From assembly GCA_946811185.2 (NCBI GenBank), contig OX328099.1, forward strand, positions 19,681,859-19,745,858: a DNA stretch of 64,000 bases, in the 5' to 3' direction. A program made the translations under genes and the position numbers. Source of the stretch: Hippopus hippopus. Lineage: Eukaryota; Mollusca; Bivalvia; Cardiida; Cardiidae. Positions 1 through 11,713 of this stretch are shown piece after piece. Below the pieces are notes generated by a model. It did not search any database. It had not been told where the DNA came from and was given only the letters and a program-made list of their open reading frames with translations. Numbering within the stretch: position 1 is the first letter of the stretch; every line of letters starts with the position of its first letter.

Positions 1-392
1 GTAGTACTATATATGAATAGCTGCCTTACATATAATATGAAAAAGGCAAAGCCTCAATACGAGCGACATGAATGATTTGTGGAACAAATATTTAATAATT
101 CAAATGATGACCTCGATTCTAAATCTTGAAATCAAGGAATTTTGAGTACGGATTCCGGCTTTGCCAAAACTAATTTTGAAGGTTGTTTAAAGTAGAAAGC
201 ATGCTTCTTTTTATTGGATGTATACATGTGAAAAAGGGCGAACGGTCTGGGATTCCCTTAACAAAATTAAGACAGTTCCTCTACAATTTTGTTAATAAAT
301 ATTCAGAAAAGAATAACTTGGAGTGATAATTGGTTCACCTATTTTTAAAGGCCCAGTAAAGGCCAAACTATCAAAGCAGGCGTCACAATACA

Positions 393-664
393 TCTAAATT
401 GAAATCATACCATTTAAAAGTATGAAAAATATTGTGGCGATGACCGTCTGTCATCGTGTGGTCGGATCATATTATATTTGCGGGCAGAAAAAAAGGAATC
501 GTAAAATCAGGCAAAAGGTAAACAAAAAACACAGCTACCTGGCAGGTTTTAACCTAGTTTTGAAATTAATTTCTCTGTCAGCAACTAATAGACTGTAATG
601 ACAGATTGTCATCTTCGCAATAATGTCCATACTTTTAAGTGGTATGATACAAATTTAAATACAT
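393..664. mobile_element. MITE with ~62-bp terminal inverted repeats, copy 1
   Basis: The left arm (393-455) and the reverse complement of the right arm (598-664) match over about 62 bp, both carrying AAATCATACCA/ATCATACCA near the outer end and GATGACxxTCTGTCAT at the inner end. A second copy is at 47602-47856. The open frame over 598-1020 starts inside this arm and is not a gene. Confidence 0.7.
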
Positions 665-1104
665 TTAAACACCCGCTTTGTTTACCTTTGGGCTTTATTA
701 TTACTTTAAAGAACATTTTACAGGGACATTTCCTGACTGCATGTAGATATAGATCTTTAAGAGAGAAAAGAAAGAAAGGAAGAAATTCACGGTCACATTT
801 CCACATTGGATGTAAAAAGGAGAAGGGAAAAAACCCTTCACTTTTCATAGGTCTCTATCATTCCGCACAACACTGCTGTCTTTCTGCAATACCACCAGTG
901 GCTTTGATCGCCAACGAATCGTGTGACCGCCACATTTTGAAGGGTTTAGTTGGTCAACTGGATTGTTTCCACCGCTACCCGAGCGCTATTGCATCGACAT
1001 CTGATCATTCTCATATCTGAGTCACACTATGATCTCTCCATCTTTGGAGAATTATGATGGTTTTTTTTAACACTTTGACATAATTTCCTTTGTAACGTTG
1101 GATC

Positions 1105-1255
1105 TGTCAATAGTGGCCTGTTTTTCCTTGAGTTTCTTTAAAATGACAGTGCGTAGATCGCCAAAATCAGATTACTTGTAGCTTTCCTTTTTCATCCCAT
1201 CTGCTTTCCTACACGTCCATCATTGAAACAGTGATCAGTGTAGAGAGAAGAATGA
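1105..1255 (-). repeat. SINE fragment, family S1, minus orientation
   Basis: The stretch with CTGCTTTCC, ACACGTCCATCATTGAAACA and GAATGAAT matches the body of the better copy at 39413-39740. The tRNA-like head is missing. Confidence 0.45.
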
Positions 1256-1305
1256 ATTTTTCTAAAGTGTATTTTGAAACAATCAAAAACTAGATCTAGT
1301 TGCCA

Positions 1306-1621
1306 AGCCCCGATAGTGCAGTCGGTAGCGTGTAGGACGCAAGAACAGCGGGTCGCTGGTTCGATCCCTGGCTCAGCCAATTTCTTTCCGAGGATTAATG
1401 ATAGTCATTGCGACAGGATTCATTCCTCTCTCACCGCTGATCATTGTTTCGACGATGGTTAATTGGGAAAGCAGCCAGTGGCTTCGAAAGAAAATTGTGC
1501 AGAGTACCGGTAGAAAAAACTCCAGGAAAGCATGGATAAGTACACTGGCCACCGTGGTATAAGTGAAATAATATTGATTACAGCATTAAACACCGTACAA
1601 TCAGTCAGTCATCAGTCAAAA
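1306..1621 (+). mobile_element. tRNA-derived SINE, family S1
   Basis: A tRNA-like head carries an A-box-like CAGTCGGTAGCG and a B-box GGTTCGATCCC, followed by a body ending in a GATTACAGCATTAAACACCG/CAATCAGTCAG tail. The reverse-strand copy at 39413-39740 aligns through head and tail. It is not a functional tRNA because the acceptor stem does not close. Confidence 0.65.
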
Positions 1622-2067
1622 AACTAGTATGGTCATGATTTCTTCGACAATATTTTCCGCGAAAAACCAGCTCGTGCATGACGTAAAAATAGTAAGATTA
1701 ATGACATCATCATTTGCTAGCATAGATCATTGCGTATATTTATAAAAAGAAATAGACGTTTAATATGCTGAAAGTAAGTAGGAAATTAGGTAATTTGTGC
1801 TCATTAAACTGCCGATGATTTTAAAGTTATCATCCAATCAGTAGATATTTTTTGTCATTTTTGACCAATCGGATAATTGTGCGAAAGATTGTGATACGTG
1901 TGACGCTGTGCAACTAACCGGAAGACACTCAATTTTCAGTCATCCCTATTTAGATTTAGACTAAAACCCAGAACAAAGTCGGAATTATATTTTCAAAAAT
2001 CTAGAACGGTGTTACAGCAAAACGAGCTTCGCTCGTTACAGGCTTTGCCCGTAACTCGCTGTTGCTC

Positions 2068-2396
2068 GTTATAATCTATATGTAACAGTATTCTATAGAT
2101 AAATTCCTACATGTATGTTCTGTATGTAGTACTTTTCTATAGATAAATATCAACATGTAGCTCTATATTCTATATGTAATTTTTTTCTATAGATAACTTC
2201 CTACATGTACATTCTGCATGTACATGTATATGTAATACTTTTCTATAGATAAATACTTACATATAGTCCTATATTCTATATGTAACACTTTCCTATAGAT
2301 GAATACCTACATTTACATTCTGTATTTAATATTTTTCTACAGTTAAATACCTACATATAGTTCAATATGCTATATGTAATACTTTTCTGTAGATCC
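2068..2396. repeat. Minisatellite, ~58-bp unit
   Basis: About six diverged units contain CTATAGATAAATACCTACAT followed by a TCTATATGTAATACTTT-like half. The array is very AT-rich and non-coding. Confidence 0.7.
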
Positions 2397-2479
2397 AAAG
2401 GAGGTAATACACCAATAAGAAAGATGGTTGTGAGTAGTTTAGGTAATCATTAGACATTATGTGTCCATTGTAAAGGTCA

Positions 2480-3241
2480 TTAACCCTTTACCAAACAATC
2501 CCATTTTCACTACCCTGAGGAAAAGGAGTCAATGCTGGTAACCAGCATTTTATCCTTTGCCCACAATGTTTTCTACCTTGTCGAAGAACTTCAGTTCATT
2601 CGTACCCCTTTCAGGTATTTTGCTTACAGATGCTCTCACTTAGGAAGAGTGTATTATTTGTTGGTTGGGAAAGGGTAAATGATGTGCTTGAAATATAAAC
2701 TCTTATGATATGGAAAATAAGGGCATAGGTGGGACCAAAAACTTTACCCTTTACCAAATAATTCCTTGAGTTTACAACTTCGATAAAAAAAAGATTATGA
2801 AAACATGGAGTGATCAAAAAGGATTATGAAAAACATCACAACAAAAAAAAGAAAGTGCTGGTAACCAGTATTTTTCTTTCTTTTTCTTTTAACGATGTTT
2901 TTAACTGTTTCGGAGACAAAGCCCATGACTTTATCCACATTTGAATTTGTCATCTGCAAATGCTTTCAATACCTATAAGTCTTGAATTTTACTTTTTAGT
3001 GGAGGCTGATATGTTGCGTGTATGAATTTTAGAAGTTAAACTGTATTTAACACATCTCTTTACCAAACAATACTGAGTTCGTACTACCCTGAGGAAAAAA
3101 GCTTTTTGAAAACATTGTGGGAAAAAGAGAAAATGATGGTAAACAGCATTTTCTCCTTTTCGTACAAGGTTTACTTTAACATTGTCTGCAAATGCTTGGA
3201 ATTTGGACCAGTCTGAAATTTGTCATTTGTTAAAGGGTTAA
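2480..3241. mobile_element. Three PalA MITE copies in a row (2480-2678, 2745-2990, 3046-3241)
   Basis: Each copy has a CTTTACCAAAYAAT-type left end and a GCTGGTAACCAGC-type centre (the third reads GATGGTAAACAGC). The third ends cleanly in AAAGGG-TTAA and all lie in the same orientation. The full family description is at 9547-9767. Confidence 0.7.
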
Positions 3242-3562
3242 ATTATTTGCTACATTTGCCCCATTTCACAGAAGAGTGTATCTTTTTTGTTTGTTTGCTT
3301 GTTTAATATTGTCAGCTGTTATCAAAAAAATTATAATAAACACAGATGATACACATTTTGCTTCTTATTAGACTTTTCCTTACTGATAATTGCACTATGA
3401 CATATTTAAATATGTCTGGCTGATAATTATTGCCAGTGTGAAACTTGTTTATGGCTGATTATTACAGCCTTTGTAAAATGTTCACTTACTGGTATGTCTG
3501 TGGCTGATTACAAGTGCATTTTGTGAAACTTTCACATTTCTATTGCTGATTATCATTGCCTC

Positions 3563-3826
3563 CAAGCCTGGTAGCTCAGTGGTAAGTGTATCTGACTCTT
3601 GACCTGGTGGTTGCAGGTTCAATACCAGGTTGGGGCTATGTTTCGTTCCAGCGATTTTTTGCGTCTCACCTCGGATGCATGTGAGATAAGTCCTCAGTGA
3701 CTCAGAAAGTTGTGTCAGTACTGGTGTGAGATAGCCTAGAAACATGCCTAGGAGTGCTGACTGCCGTGATATGACCTAAGCTGTTAAAACGGGGTTAATC
3801 TCCAATACAAACAAACAAATGGTTGC
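3563..3826 (+). mobile_element. tRNA-derived SINE, family S2
   Basis: The head GCCTGGTAGCTCAGTGGTAA has an A box, and GGTTGCAGGTTCAATACCAG has a B box. The body ends in CCGTGATATGACCTAAGCTG and a CAAACAAACAAA tail. A sister copy is at 7198-7452. Confidence 0.7.
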
Positions 3827-3889
3827 CAGTGTGAAACTTTAATATGTCTGTGGCTGATAACTAGTGTGTTTTGTTAAACTTTTGTAATA

Positions 3890-4335
3890 TACCACAGATA
3901 GATATAAATATATAGTTTGTGTTTGTATAAGGGGACACTTATACTGCCTTGCTATAGAGCTAGCTTTTGTAGGGATGTGGTAGAGCATTTGCCTTGGGAC
4001 TAAGAGGTCCTGGGTTTGTCCCCGCCTTGGCAGGCTATGTGTCAGAACTGTTACATTGGCGCCCACCGTAAAAAACCTACTTAGTTGAGCTATAGAGTAA
4101 CAGTAATTGAAGGATTCTTGAACGAATCTTCATATGGCGGGGGGAGTATTTAATATACTGGTCTATCCCACAGATAGATATAAATGTATAGCTTGTGTTT
4201 GTATAAGGGGACACTTATACTGCCTTGCCATAGAGCTAGCTTTTGAAGCGATGTGGTAGAGCATTCGCCTTGAGACTTAGAGGCCCTGGGTTCGATCCCC
4301 GCCTTGGGAGGCTACGTGTCAGAACTGTTACACTT
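3890..4335 (+). repeat. Tandem pair of tRNA-like repeats (about 145 bp each)
   Basis: Segments 3890-4050 and 4168-4330 are near copies sharing AGGGGACACTTATACTGCCT, AGAGCTAGCTTTTG and TGTCAGAACTGTTACA. Each holds a B-box-like GGGTT(C/T)G(A/T)TCCCCGCC, so they look like SINE heads that duplicated with flanking DNA. Confidence 0.55.
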
Positions 4336-4920
4336 TCACAACTGATGTTTATGGCTTATTATTTTTGCATACATCAAACTTTCACATATGTCTGTGGCTT
4401 TTGACCAGTGCTTTTTGTGAAACTTTCACATGTGTCTATATTGATTACATATGTCTGTGGCTGATGAACACTTCATTTTGTGAAACTATCACTTACCTAA
4501 GGCTGATTATTATTGCATACAAGAAGCTTTCACATAAGTCTGCTGCTTTTGAGTTGTACATTTTGAGATACTTTCCCATGTCTGCGGCTGATTATGATTG
4601 CCTATGTGAAACTTTCACATATGGTTGGCTGATGACTAGTAAATTTTGTGAGTCTTTCACATGACTAGGGTTGATAATTATCGCATGCCTAAGTGGCTTT
4701 TGACTTGTGCTTTTTGTGAAACTTTCACATGTCCTTGGCTGATTATCATTGCCTATGTGAAACTTTCACACATATTTGTGGTTGATGACTGGTACATTTT
4801 GTGAAACTTTTACATGTGTCTACATTTATTATTAGTGCATTTGTGAAACTTTCATATAGTCTTCAACAGATAGTTATAGCCAGTAAGTGAAAGACAGAGT
4901 GCTGTCAGCTGATTCTGCAC

Positions 4921-5100
4921 AACTGACCGTTTACCAAACAGTCCTGTGTTTTTAAGACCCTATGATTCTGAGAAAGAAGACCTTTTAAATCATTGTGGAT
5001 AAAACAAAAAACCAGTATTGTTTCCTTTTTCCACCATGTTTCTACCCTTTCAAAAACAAATTCCATGCCACTGGCTGTATTTCTGCATAAACATCTACAA
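4921..5100 (+). mobile_element. PalA MITE, decayed copy
   Basis: Recognisable GTTTACCAAACAGTCC left end and a degraded palindrome with ACCAGTATTGTTTCC. The right half is lost. Confidence 0.45.
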
Positions 5101-5106
5101 AACGAT

Positions 5107-5335
5107 GGGGAAGTGCAATAAGGAACAGTAAAAAGAAGATAAATTGGTCTATCGTTAACTTCAAACTTTTATTTTATAAATATTTAAACATAGAATACAT
5201 GTATACATAAGACATGTTTTCAGAAACTCCAACTTAAGAACATAGAAAAATAGATTTTCATACAACTGCTCCTTTTCAAAAAAGCTTTTTCTTTTTCAAG
5301 AGTGTGATAGTTTTTTGAAGGTCTAAAATCAGATA
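5107..5335. other. No gene or repeat recognised
   Basis: AT-rich spacer between two decayed PalA copies. I see no exon-like open frame bounded by splice sites. Confidence 0.5.
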
Positions 5336-5340
5336 TAGTC

Positions 5341-5562
5341 TATTAACTCTTGCAAGATTTTAAAAATTTTACTCTCATTGAAAATGTTGCCAATGACAAA
5401 TGAAATGTTGATAGAATGAAGGGTTTGTCATTGAGAGGATAAAAAACAATGTGGAAAATCAAGAAAATACTGGTTACCAGCCATTTCTCTTTTTCCCACA
5501 TTGTTTTCAAAAGCCTTATTTCTCAGGGTTGTTAAAACATATGATTCTTTTATAAAAGGTTT
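5341..5562 (-). mobile_element. PalA MITE, decayed reverse copy
   Basis: The centre ACTGGTTACCAGCCATTTCT and the right-side TTCTCAGGGTTGTTAAAACA place it in reverse orientation. Terminal repeats are worn. Confidence 0.5.
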
Positions 5563-6405
5563 TGTCAAGAATTATCATATTTCTCTGCACTACTATATAT
5601 TGAAATATTTCATAAAATTTGACTCATTAGCCTCTGAAACATAATATTATTTGCTACATAGACCTTTCAGAATTCCTTTGTAAAATATAGAAAATTGACA
5701 TGAATTAAGCACATGTAAAAAGATTGTGGCAAAAGGAGAGATGCTCATTTCAAAACTGGTTTTAAGCTAGAGTAGGGCCTGCAGGTAGTTTCATGTCTAC
5801 TGATACAAGTATACAAAGAACATAAACACAAATTTATCACAGACATTAAGTGAGTGACAGTTAACCCATTTCCTCATATGAGGGACAATGACTATATAGT
5901 TATCCACAAAGAAATCACAATTTGTCAAAATATTTCTGTAGGTCCTGTTTACTGTTCATATCTTATCTTCATGCCAAATCTTGACAGTTGCAAGATTCCA
6001 TAGATTATGAGCCATACTAAAATGCATTTCATTTTCTGGAGGCCATCAAAGAAACCACTGTTGTGACGTTTCTGGTTTTAAATCAACAATTTCCGATACA
6101 TGTATGAATCCCTTACACTGTATTTATCAGTAATTTATGTTTACACAGCTGACTAAATTCTGAAAAGCATTCTACAGTCTATCAAATTATAACGGAATTT
6201 TTTTTCTCTGGCTGTAAGGATGTATCTTTAAACTAAATTAACTTCGGAAACTAACAAAATATCAAGTATAATTTTTTACTTTAAAACAGTTTCCATAATC
6301 CTTTCCAATCAAATATCAAAATGTTCAAATTCAAAAACTCATCTTTTCTGTCTTCCTTATGAGGTAATGGGTAAAACACTAAGGACTAGTAGGTGGGTTA
6401 AAAAA
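5563..6405. other. No gene recognised
   Basis: AT-rich intergenic sequence downstream of the coiled-coil gene. No convincing exon, terminal repeat or tandem array on either strand. Confidence 0.5.
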
Positions 6406-6407
6406 TA

Positions 6408-6664
6408 AGCCATGCTCTGTGGAAAGGGGGCGTAATGCATCTTCGAAAAGTATCAACCAAGATCAGCCTGTGCAGTCAGCTCAGGCTGACTTGGGTCAAA
6501 ACTTCGCTATTGTTCAATTTTCTGCATGTCAAAGGACCAATACACCTAATGATTCAGTCACTTGTTAGACAAAATGGATTTTATGAATTGACAATAGTGT
6601 GATAACTTATTTGATATAATGTATCAGAAAGATGCATTAAGCCCCCTTTTGCCAGAGCATAGCT
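6408..6664. mobile_element. PalB MITE copy
   Basis: Terminal repeats GCCATGCTCTGTGG...CCAGAGCATAGC enclose an internal GGTCAGCCTG-type hairpin (here GATCAGCCTGTGCAG). PalB copies in this window run about 190-265 bp with the outer repeat GAGCCATGCTCTGGCAAAAG. They carry no coding capacity. Confidence 0.7.
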
Positions 6665-6764
6665 TAAGTAATAATCAATATCATAACATTAAAATATAAA
6701 AAGATATATAATTTCTTCAACTACCCTTTAAGTCTTCTTAATCCTCTAACAAACAATTCCATGT

Positions 6765-6993
6765 TTAATCCTTTACAAAGCAACAAAATTTTGTCTCCAA
6801 CTAAATTAAAAGCATTTGTAGATAACAAATTAAATGCAGCTCATATAATGAATTCTGTCTTTGATTGGGAAGAAAACTTTGTGGGAAAAGGAGAAAATGC
6901 TGGCTACCAGCATTTTCTCCTTTTTCCAAAATGTTTTCAAAAGCCTCCTTCTCATGGGTCTTTAAAACTCGTGATTGTGTGGTTCAGGGTTAA
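6765..6993 (-). mobile_element. PalA MITE, reverse copy flanked by TTAA
   Basis: TTAA at 6765-6768 and 6990-6993 bound it. The palindrome reads GGAGAAAATGCTGGCTACCA. An older partial PalA end (TTAATCCTCTAACAAACAAT) sits just left of it. Confidence 0.75.
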
Positions 6994-7197
6994 CAACACA
7001 TAGAAGAAGGCTTTTGAAAACATTGAGACAAAATGGAAAATGCGGCTTTAAAAGACAAATCCCACAATTTGAGCCATATCTATTTTGTCGTCTGCAGATG
7101 TTTTGAATATGGGCAAGTCCAAATTTTTTTGTGTGGTAAAGAGTTTATATGACCTCATTACCACAGAAAATAAGTTGACAACAGATGACTGAAACCA

Positions 7198-7452
7198 TTG
7201 CCCGGCCAGGTAGCTGGGCGGTTAGTGTATCTGACTCACAATCTGGTGGTTGTGAGTTCAATACCTGGTTGCTGCAAACTTTTTTTCCCTGTGATTTTTT
7301 GCCTCTCACCTCTGATGCATGTGAGAAAGTAGCTTGGAAACAAAGTTGTGTCAGTACTGGTGTGAGAAAGCCAGGAAACGTGTAGGTGCACTGGCCACCG
7401 TGATATGACCTAAGCTGTTAAAATGGCGTTAAATTCCAATACAATAACACAA
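7198..7452 (+). mobile_element. tRNA-derived SINE, family S2
   Basis: The same head and tail as 3563-3826, with a mutated A box (CAGGTAGCTGGGCGGTTAGT). The tail is CCGTGATATGACCTAAGCTG then CAATACAATAACACAA. Confidence 0.65.
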
Positions 7453-7803
7453 TACTGAAACCATCCTTGTAACATGTTCGCTAGCGTGCCAAGTTTTAAT
7501 ATATCATTGCGGTAAAAGAGATATTGCTAGTGAAAAAACGACTCATCCTTTGGTCATATGGTCTCATATGTATGACTAAAGATTAACAACCATCACCTCT
7601 CATCCATGCACAGACACTCAACAAGCATAAATGAAGAAGGTCATCCGCAGAACAGACATGTAATGGATTAAATACAAAACATCCAAATAAACTGACAACA
7701 TAAATATCAAGAAACAGTATTTCTTTTGTAACATGTCTACAAATGAGTACACAATTGTTCATGATGCAGAACCATAAAAGTTAGTAACATATTCCAACCT
7801 GTA

Positions 7804-8360
7804 TCAACCCTTTTCCACACAATCCTTAATTTAAACAAGCCTGAGAAAGAAATCTTTAGAAAACATAGTGGGAAAAGGAGAAAATGCTGGTACTCGGCAT
7901 TTTCTCTTTTTCCCACGTTTTCTACTTTATCCTACTTTATTAACCCTTTACCACACAATCGTGAGTTTTAACAATCCTAAAAAAGAAAGCTTTGTTTTCT
8001 ACTTTATCAAAAGTAAGTTTGAGCATTTGATTCACCTTTGATTTGATGTTTGCATATGCTTTGATTTTGGAGTAAAAGTCTAAAATTTTGTTACATCGTA
8101 AAGAGCACAAGGAACATTCAAAATGAGCTTGCTTGGCCTAGTTTTTGCTTAGTGCAAGCGTAATTCAACACATTCACCTTGTCTAGGAACTCAATGTATG
8201 GTTGTTTAACCCCTTATCAAACAGTCGTGTGTTCTAACTACTCATACCAAGAAGACTTCAGAAAAATAGAAGATAATGCTGCTGGCAACCAGCACTTACG
8301 ACTTTTCCCACTATGTTTATTACACTTTCATAGATAAATCCCATTATCTCAGCATCACTT
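7804..8360 (+). mobile_element. Three forward PalA MITE copies (7804-7935, 7940-8105, 8206-8360)
   Basis: The first lacks its right half. The second begins TTAACCCTTTACCACACAAT and keeps both flanks but has lost the central palindrome. The third is worn, with CTGCTGGCAACCAGCAC at its centre. Confidence 0.65.
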
Positions 8361-8365
8361 AAGTC

Positions 8366-9287
8366 TTAACTCTTTACCACACAGTCCTGACTTTTAACGA
8401 CCCTGAGAAAGAAGCCTATAGAAAACATTGTGGGAAAAGGAGAAAAAGCTGGTAACCAGCATTTTCTCCTTTTTCCACAATATTTTCGACCCTATCAAAG
8501 TCAGAAATCATCATGCTGACAAGATTTGATTTGTTGTCTGCAGATGCTTTGAATTTGGTCCAGTCCAAAAATTTGTCGTTTGGTAAAGATTTAACCACAT
8601 GAGAAAAATATAGACTTGTCCAAAATAAATGCATTTGCAGAGGGCAAAGTTTAATTTGGCTAAAATGATGAAATTGTCTTTGATAGGGTAGAAAACATTG
8701 GTTACCTGCATTTTTTCCTATTCCCACAATGTTTTCAAAAACCATCTTCCTTATGGTCATTAAATCTCAGGATTGTGTGGTAAAGCTTTGATATGTTGCC
8801 TGCAAAGGCATTCAATTTTGACATGCCAAAAAGTTTTGTCATTTGGTATAGGGTTAACTCTACCAGACAACAAAATTTTAGACTTTTACAAATAAAATAC
8901 CTTTGCCGATAACAAACTAATTGTTGCTTGGATGATTTGATTTTTATCTCAAAGAGTAGAAAACATTATATGTGAAAGAGAAAATGCTGGTTACCAGCAT
9001 ATTTTCCTTTACCCACAATGTTTTTAGAAGCGCTCTTTCTCTAGGTCACTAAAACTTAGGATTGTGTGGTAAAAGTTTAACCCTTTACCAAACAACAAAA
9101 TAACAACCTTGTCCAACTTGAAAACATTTGCAGACATTATATCAATTGTTATTCAAAATAGAAAACTTCTATTTTAAAAGATGGAAAACATTGTGGGGTT
9201 TCCAGCATTTTCCCCTTTCCCCACAGTGTTTTCAAAAGCCTTCTTCCTTAGGGTCTTAAAAGCCAGGACTGTGTGGTAAAAAGTTAA
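8366..9287. mobile_element. Run of four PalA MITEs sharing TTAA boundaries
   Basis: Copies at 8366-8594 (forward), 8591-8788 (reverse), 8854-9080 (reverse) and 9077-9287 (reverse). Neighbours share one TTAA (8591-8594 and 9077-9080), as expected when a TTAA-specific element inserts next to a resident copy. A right-half fragment lies at 8792-8855. Confidence 0.75.
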
Positions 9288-9403
9288 ATAGATACAAAAT
9301 ATATGAAAGAACAGACGGCATTGATGTCAAGAAACAGAATTTCATAACACACAAATGTTCATTATACAGAATCATAGAAATTTACAAAATGTTTACATAT
9401 TAA

Positions 9404-9541
9404 CCCTTTGGCTGCTAAGCGTGACTTGCCAACCTTTTGCGGACAGTGTAAATCAAGATCTTTGATCTACACTATCCAATAAAGACATAATTTCACCGAA
9501 AAATACCTTTGAAATAGCAAAATGTGGGTTTTTACTATTGG
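9404..9541 (+). mobile_element. PalC MITE, left part
   Basis: TTAA then CCCTTTGGCTGCTAAGCGTG, followed by the GCGGACAGTGTAAATCAAGA stem and a partial body (CTTTGAAATAGCAAAATG). It stops where the next PalA begins. The fullest PalC copy is at 34964-35326. Confidence 0.6.
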
Positions 9542-9546
9542 CTTAA

Positions 9547-9767
9547 CCCTTTACCACACAATGACGACTTTTAACACCCCTGAAAGAGAAGGCTTTTGAA
9601 AACATTGTGGGAAAAGGAGAAAATGCTGGTTACCAGCATTTTCTCCTTTTCCCACAATGTTTTCTACCCAATCAAAGAAAAATCATTTCATATGAGCAAC
9701 ATTAAAACTGTCATCTGCAAATGCTTTCAATTCAGACAGGTCTAAAATTTTGTTGTGTGGTAAAGGG
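9547..9767 (+). mobile_element. PalA MITE, best-preserved reference copy (piggyBac-like)
   Basis: The element is 221 bp, flanked by TTAA at 9543-9546 and 9768-9771. Its ends are CCCTTTACCACACAA and TTGTGTGGTAAAGGG, exact inverted repeats. TTAA target duplication with CCC...GGG ends is the signature of piggyBac-class elements, so it is probably mobilised in trans by such a transposase. The centre is a near-perfect palindrome whose left arm reads GTGGGAAAAGGAGAAAATGC around GGTTACC. Between ends and palindrome lie short conserved arms (AATGCTTTCAATT, TTTTGAAAACATT). Open frames translating it recur through the window and are not genes. Confidence 0.85.
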
Positions 9768-9887
9768 TTAAAAGTTTCATGTCAGTTATATAGCAGGTTA
9801 AAGGTTAAGAACAAACAACCATTCATGTTACAGAACCAAGCAAATCACAACATCTAAATCATGCACTTTGAAAAGCCATATAAATTC

Positions 9888-10148
9888 GAGCCTACCTCTG
9901 GCAAAAGGGGGCTTAATGCATCTCCATGATCCATTATACCCAGCGAGTCATGACCTAATGATGGATGCATAAAATGCATTTTTTTCAACAACCGACTTAA
10001 CCATGAGGTAGAATGGTCCTTGGACATACAGAAAATTGGCCAATAGTGAAAAGTTTCGGCTCAGGTCAGCCTGCGCGAAATGCACAGGCTGACCTAGGTC
10101 GATACTTTTCGCAGATGCGTTAAGCCCCCTTTTGCCAGAGCATGGCTC
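9888..10148. mobile_element. PalB MITE copy
   Basis: The ends are CTCTGGCAAAAGGGGGCTTA and the matching CCCCTTTTGCCAGAGCATGG. A central hairpin pairs TCAGCCTGCGC with GCACAGGCTGA. Confidence 0.75.
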
Positions 10149-10149
10149 A

Positions 10150-10392
10150 TTTTGATTTCCTTACCCTGAAATAAATATACATGCCAGTGCCTATCACACA
10201 ATTTTTTTGCATTACTCAGCTAAGCTTCAGTATTACATGAATCTAATTTAATACATTAGTGATTACTGGGATTAGCTTTTTAGCTAAAATAGCTTTTTTC
10301 TCCATCTTGTTATTAAATTCACGCCTAACTTTTTAATATGCTTGATATCTAAGGTATCCATGAAACTTGAAAAACTCAGCTGTATATCAAAT
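10150..10392. other. No gene recognised
   Basis: AT-rich spacer with no exon or repeat signature that I can identify. Confidence 0.5.
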
Positions 10393-10396
10393 CAAG

Positions 10397-10609
10397 CTTC
10401 ATCTCTTTACTACATGCTCCAGAGTTTTAACAACCTCAAGGAAGAAACTTTCTGAAAGCATTGTGGTAAAAGAAGACAGTGCTGATAACCAGCAATTTTT
10501 TTTCTATTTTCAAGGGCACATCCCATCATTTCAGTGGCATTTAATCTGTGGTCTGCTAATGCTTTCAATTTGGACAAGTCTAAAATTTTGTGGTCTGACA
10601 AAGAGTAAA
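10397..10609 (+). mobile_element. PalA MITE, decayed forward copy
   Basis: CTCTTTACTACATGCTCCAG left end, GTGCTGATAACCAGCA centre and TCTAAAATTTTGTGGTCTGA right end. Confidence 0.55.
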
Positions 10610-11570
10610 AAACACAGGTCTCTGTAAGCATATTTTGCCCTATCTTATGGCACTGACAAAATGATGAAAAAAGTACATACACAAAATATCTTAGTAATGA
10701 TACACAGATTCACAAACAATTCTACTTTCAGACTTATTTCTGTATCCCGAGAATAGGCATGTGATTGGCTGAAGCAACATCTAATCTAGTCATGTGACTA
10801 GCCCTAAATCAGAGTCATGAATCTGTCTTATACAGCTTAGAACTAGAAATTAAGGACAAATTAAGTCTCTTGGTTTTGCAAAAGGAATTTTCTGTTAAAT
10901 AATAATATAATGATATATTTCCTATCCAAATGATGTAGTTTCTATCTATCTGAATATAAAAGGAATTTCCTTGCTGCAGACCTTATTTGGAAATATTGTG
11001 ATAATAGAAGGAATTGCACTGTGACATGTAATTCCTCCTTTTGCCATTTTTTTTCTTCACGAGTATATAGCACATGTATATTAAAGCTTGATACATGTTG
11101 AGTATCTTTATTTCAGAATGAGTTTTTTTCAAAATTGTAAACCTGCAAATTTGTATTAAGGAGGCACGAAACTAAGTCTGTAGAGAAACTCTAGGTACAG
11201 TGTACAAGGGTAGAACTGTTAGACAAAGCAACTTGAAAATTTACAACTTTTAACTTAAAATCTTTACAAAAAAGATAATGGTTAGTAAGTTGTAGGTGAA
11301 ATGTGATATCTCTATATAAATAAATAAGGTAGATATCCTGTTTTACCTGTTAAGGCTTCTATATGAATATTGTAAAACAAAGTAACAAATGACAAGTTTA
11401 TCATAAACAATATTGACTGCTTAAAGCTATTACTGGATACACATTAAAACCAATTAGATCTTGTACCAGATTTTCACATGTCAAAGCAAGACTGTGACAA
11501 AATAAAAGATAAAATCATAGCTACATTGCTGCTATGAAAAACATTCTGAGAAGCTTCATCAAGGAATTCT
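10610..11570. other. Intergenic region 3' of the coiled-coil gene
   Basis: AT-rich, without recognisable repeats apart from short A/T runs. Part of it may be the 3' UTR of the minus-strand gene ending at 11616. Confidence 0.45.
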
Positions 11571-11615
11571 GTAGTATTTAATGGCCAACTGATGTCACAT
11601 CTAGTTCTTCCATGG

Positions 11616-11713
11616 TCATGACAGTGCAGCATTCTCCAAGGGTTCATCTAAAGATAGCTGGGATAAGTTATCATCATCATCACTAAGGTCAAGGTCGTCT
11701 ATATCAAGGTCAT
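11616..11713 (-). CDS. Coiled-coil host gene, exon 12 (stop codon)
   Basis: Final exon with a second acidic repeat (DDLDIDDLDLSDDDDNLSQL), ending in TGA at 11618-11616. An ATTAAA hexamer lies about 40 bp downstream on the same strand and could serve as the poly(A) signal. Confidence 0.75.

Larger units (their letters stand above)
3370..4870. repeat. Diverged ~44-bp minisatellite, interrupted by SINE-like repeats
   Basis: The phrases TGTGAAACTTTCACATATG and GTGGCTGATTATTATTGC alternate through the block. The array is broken by the SINE at 3563-3826 and the paired repeat at 3890-4335. The open frame at 4365-4664 is this array read in one frame. Confidence 0.7.

Noticed and set aside
598..1020. 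140-residue open frame on the plus strand
   Set aside because: It begins inside a MITE terminal repeat, has no domain-like pattern and no splice or promoter context.
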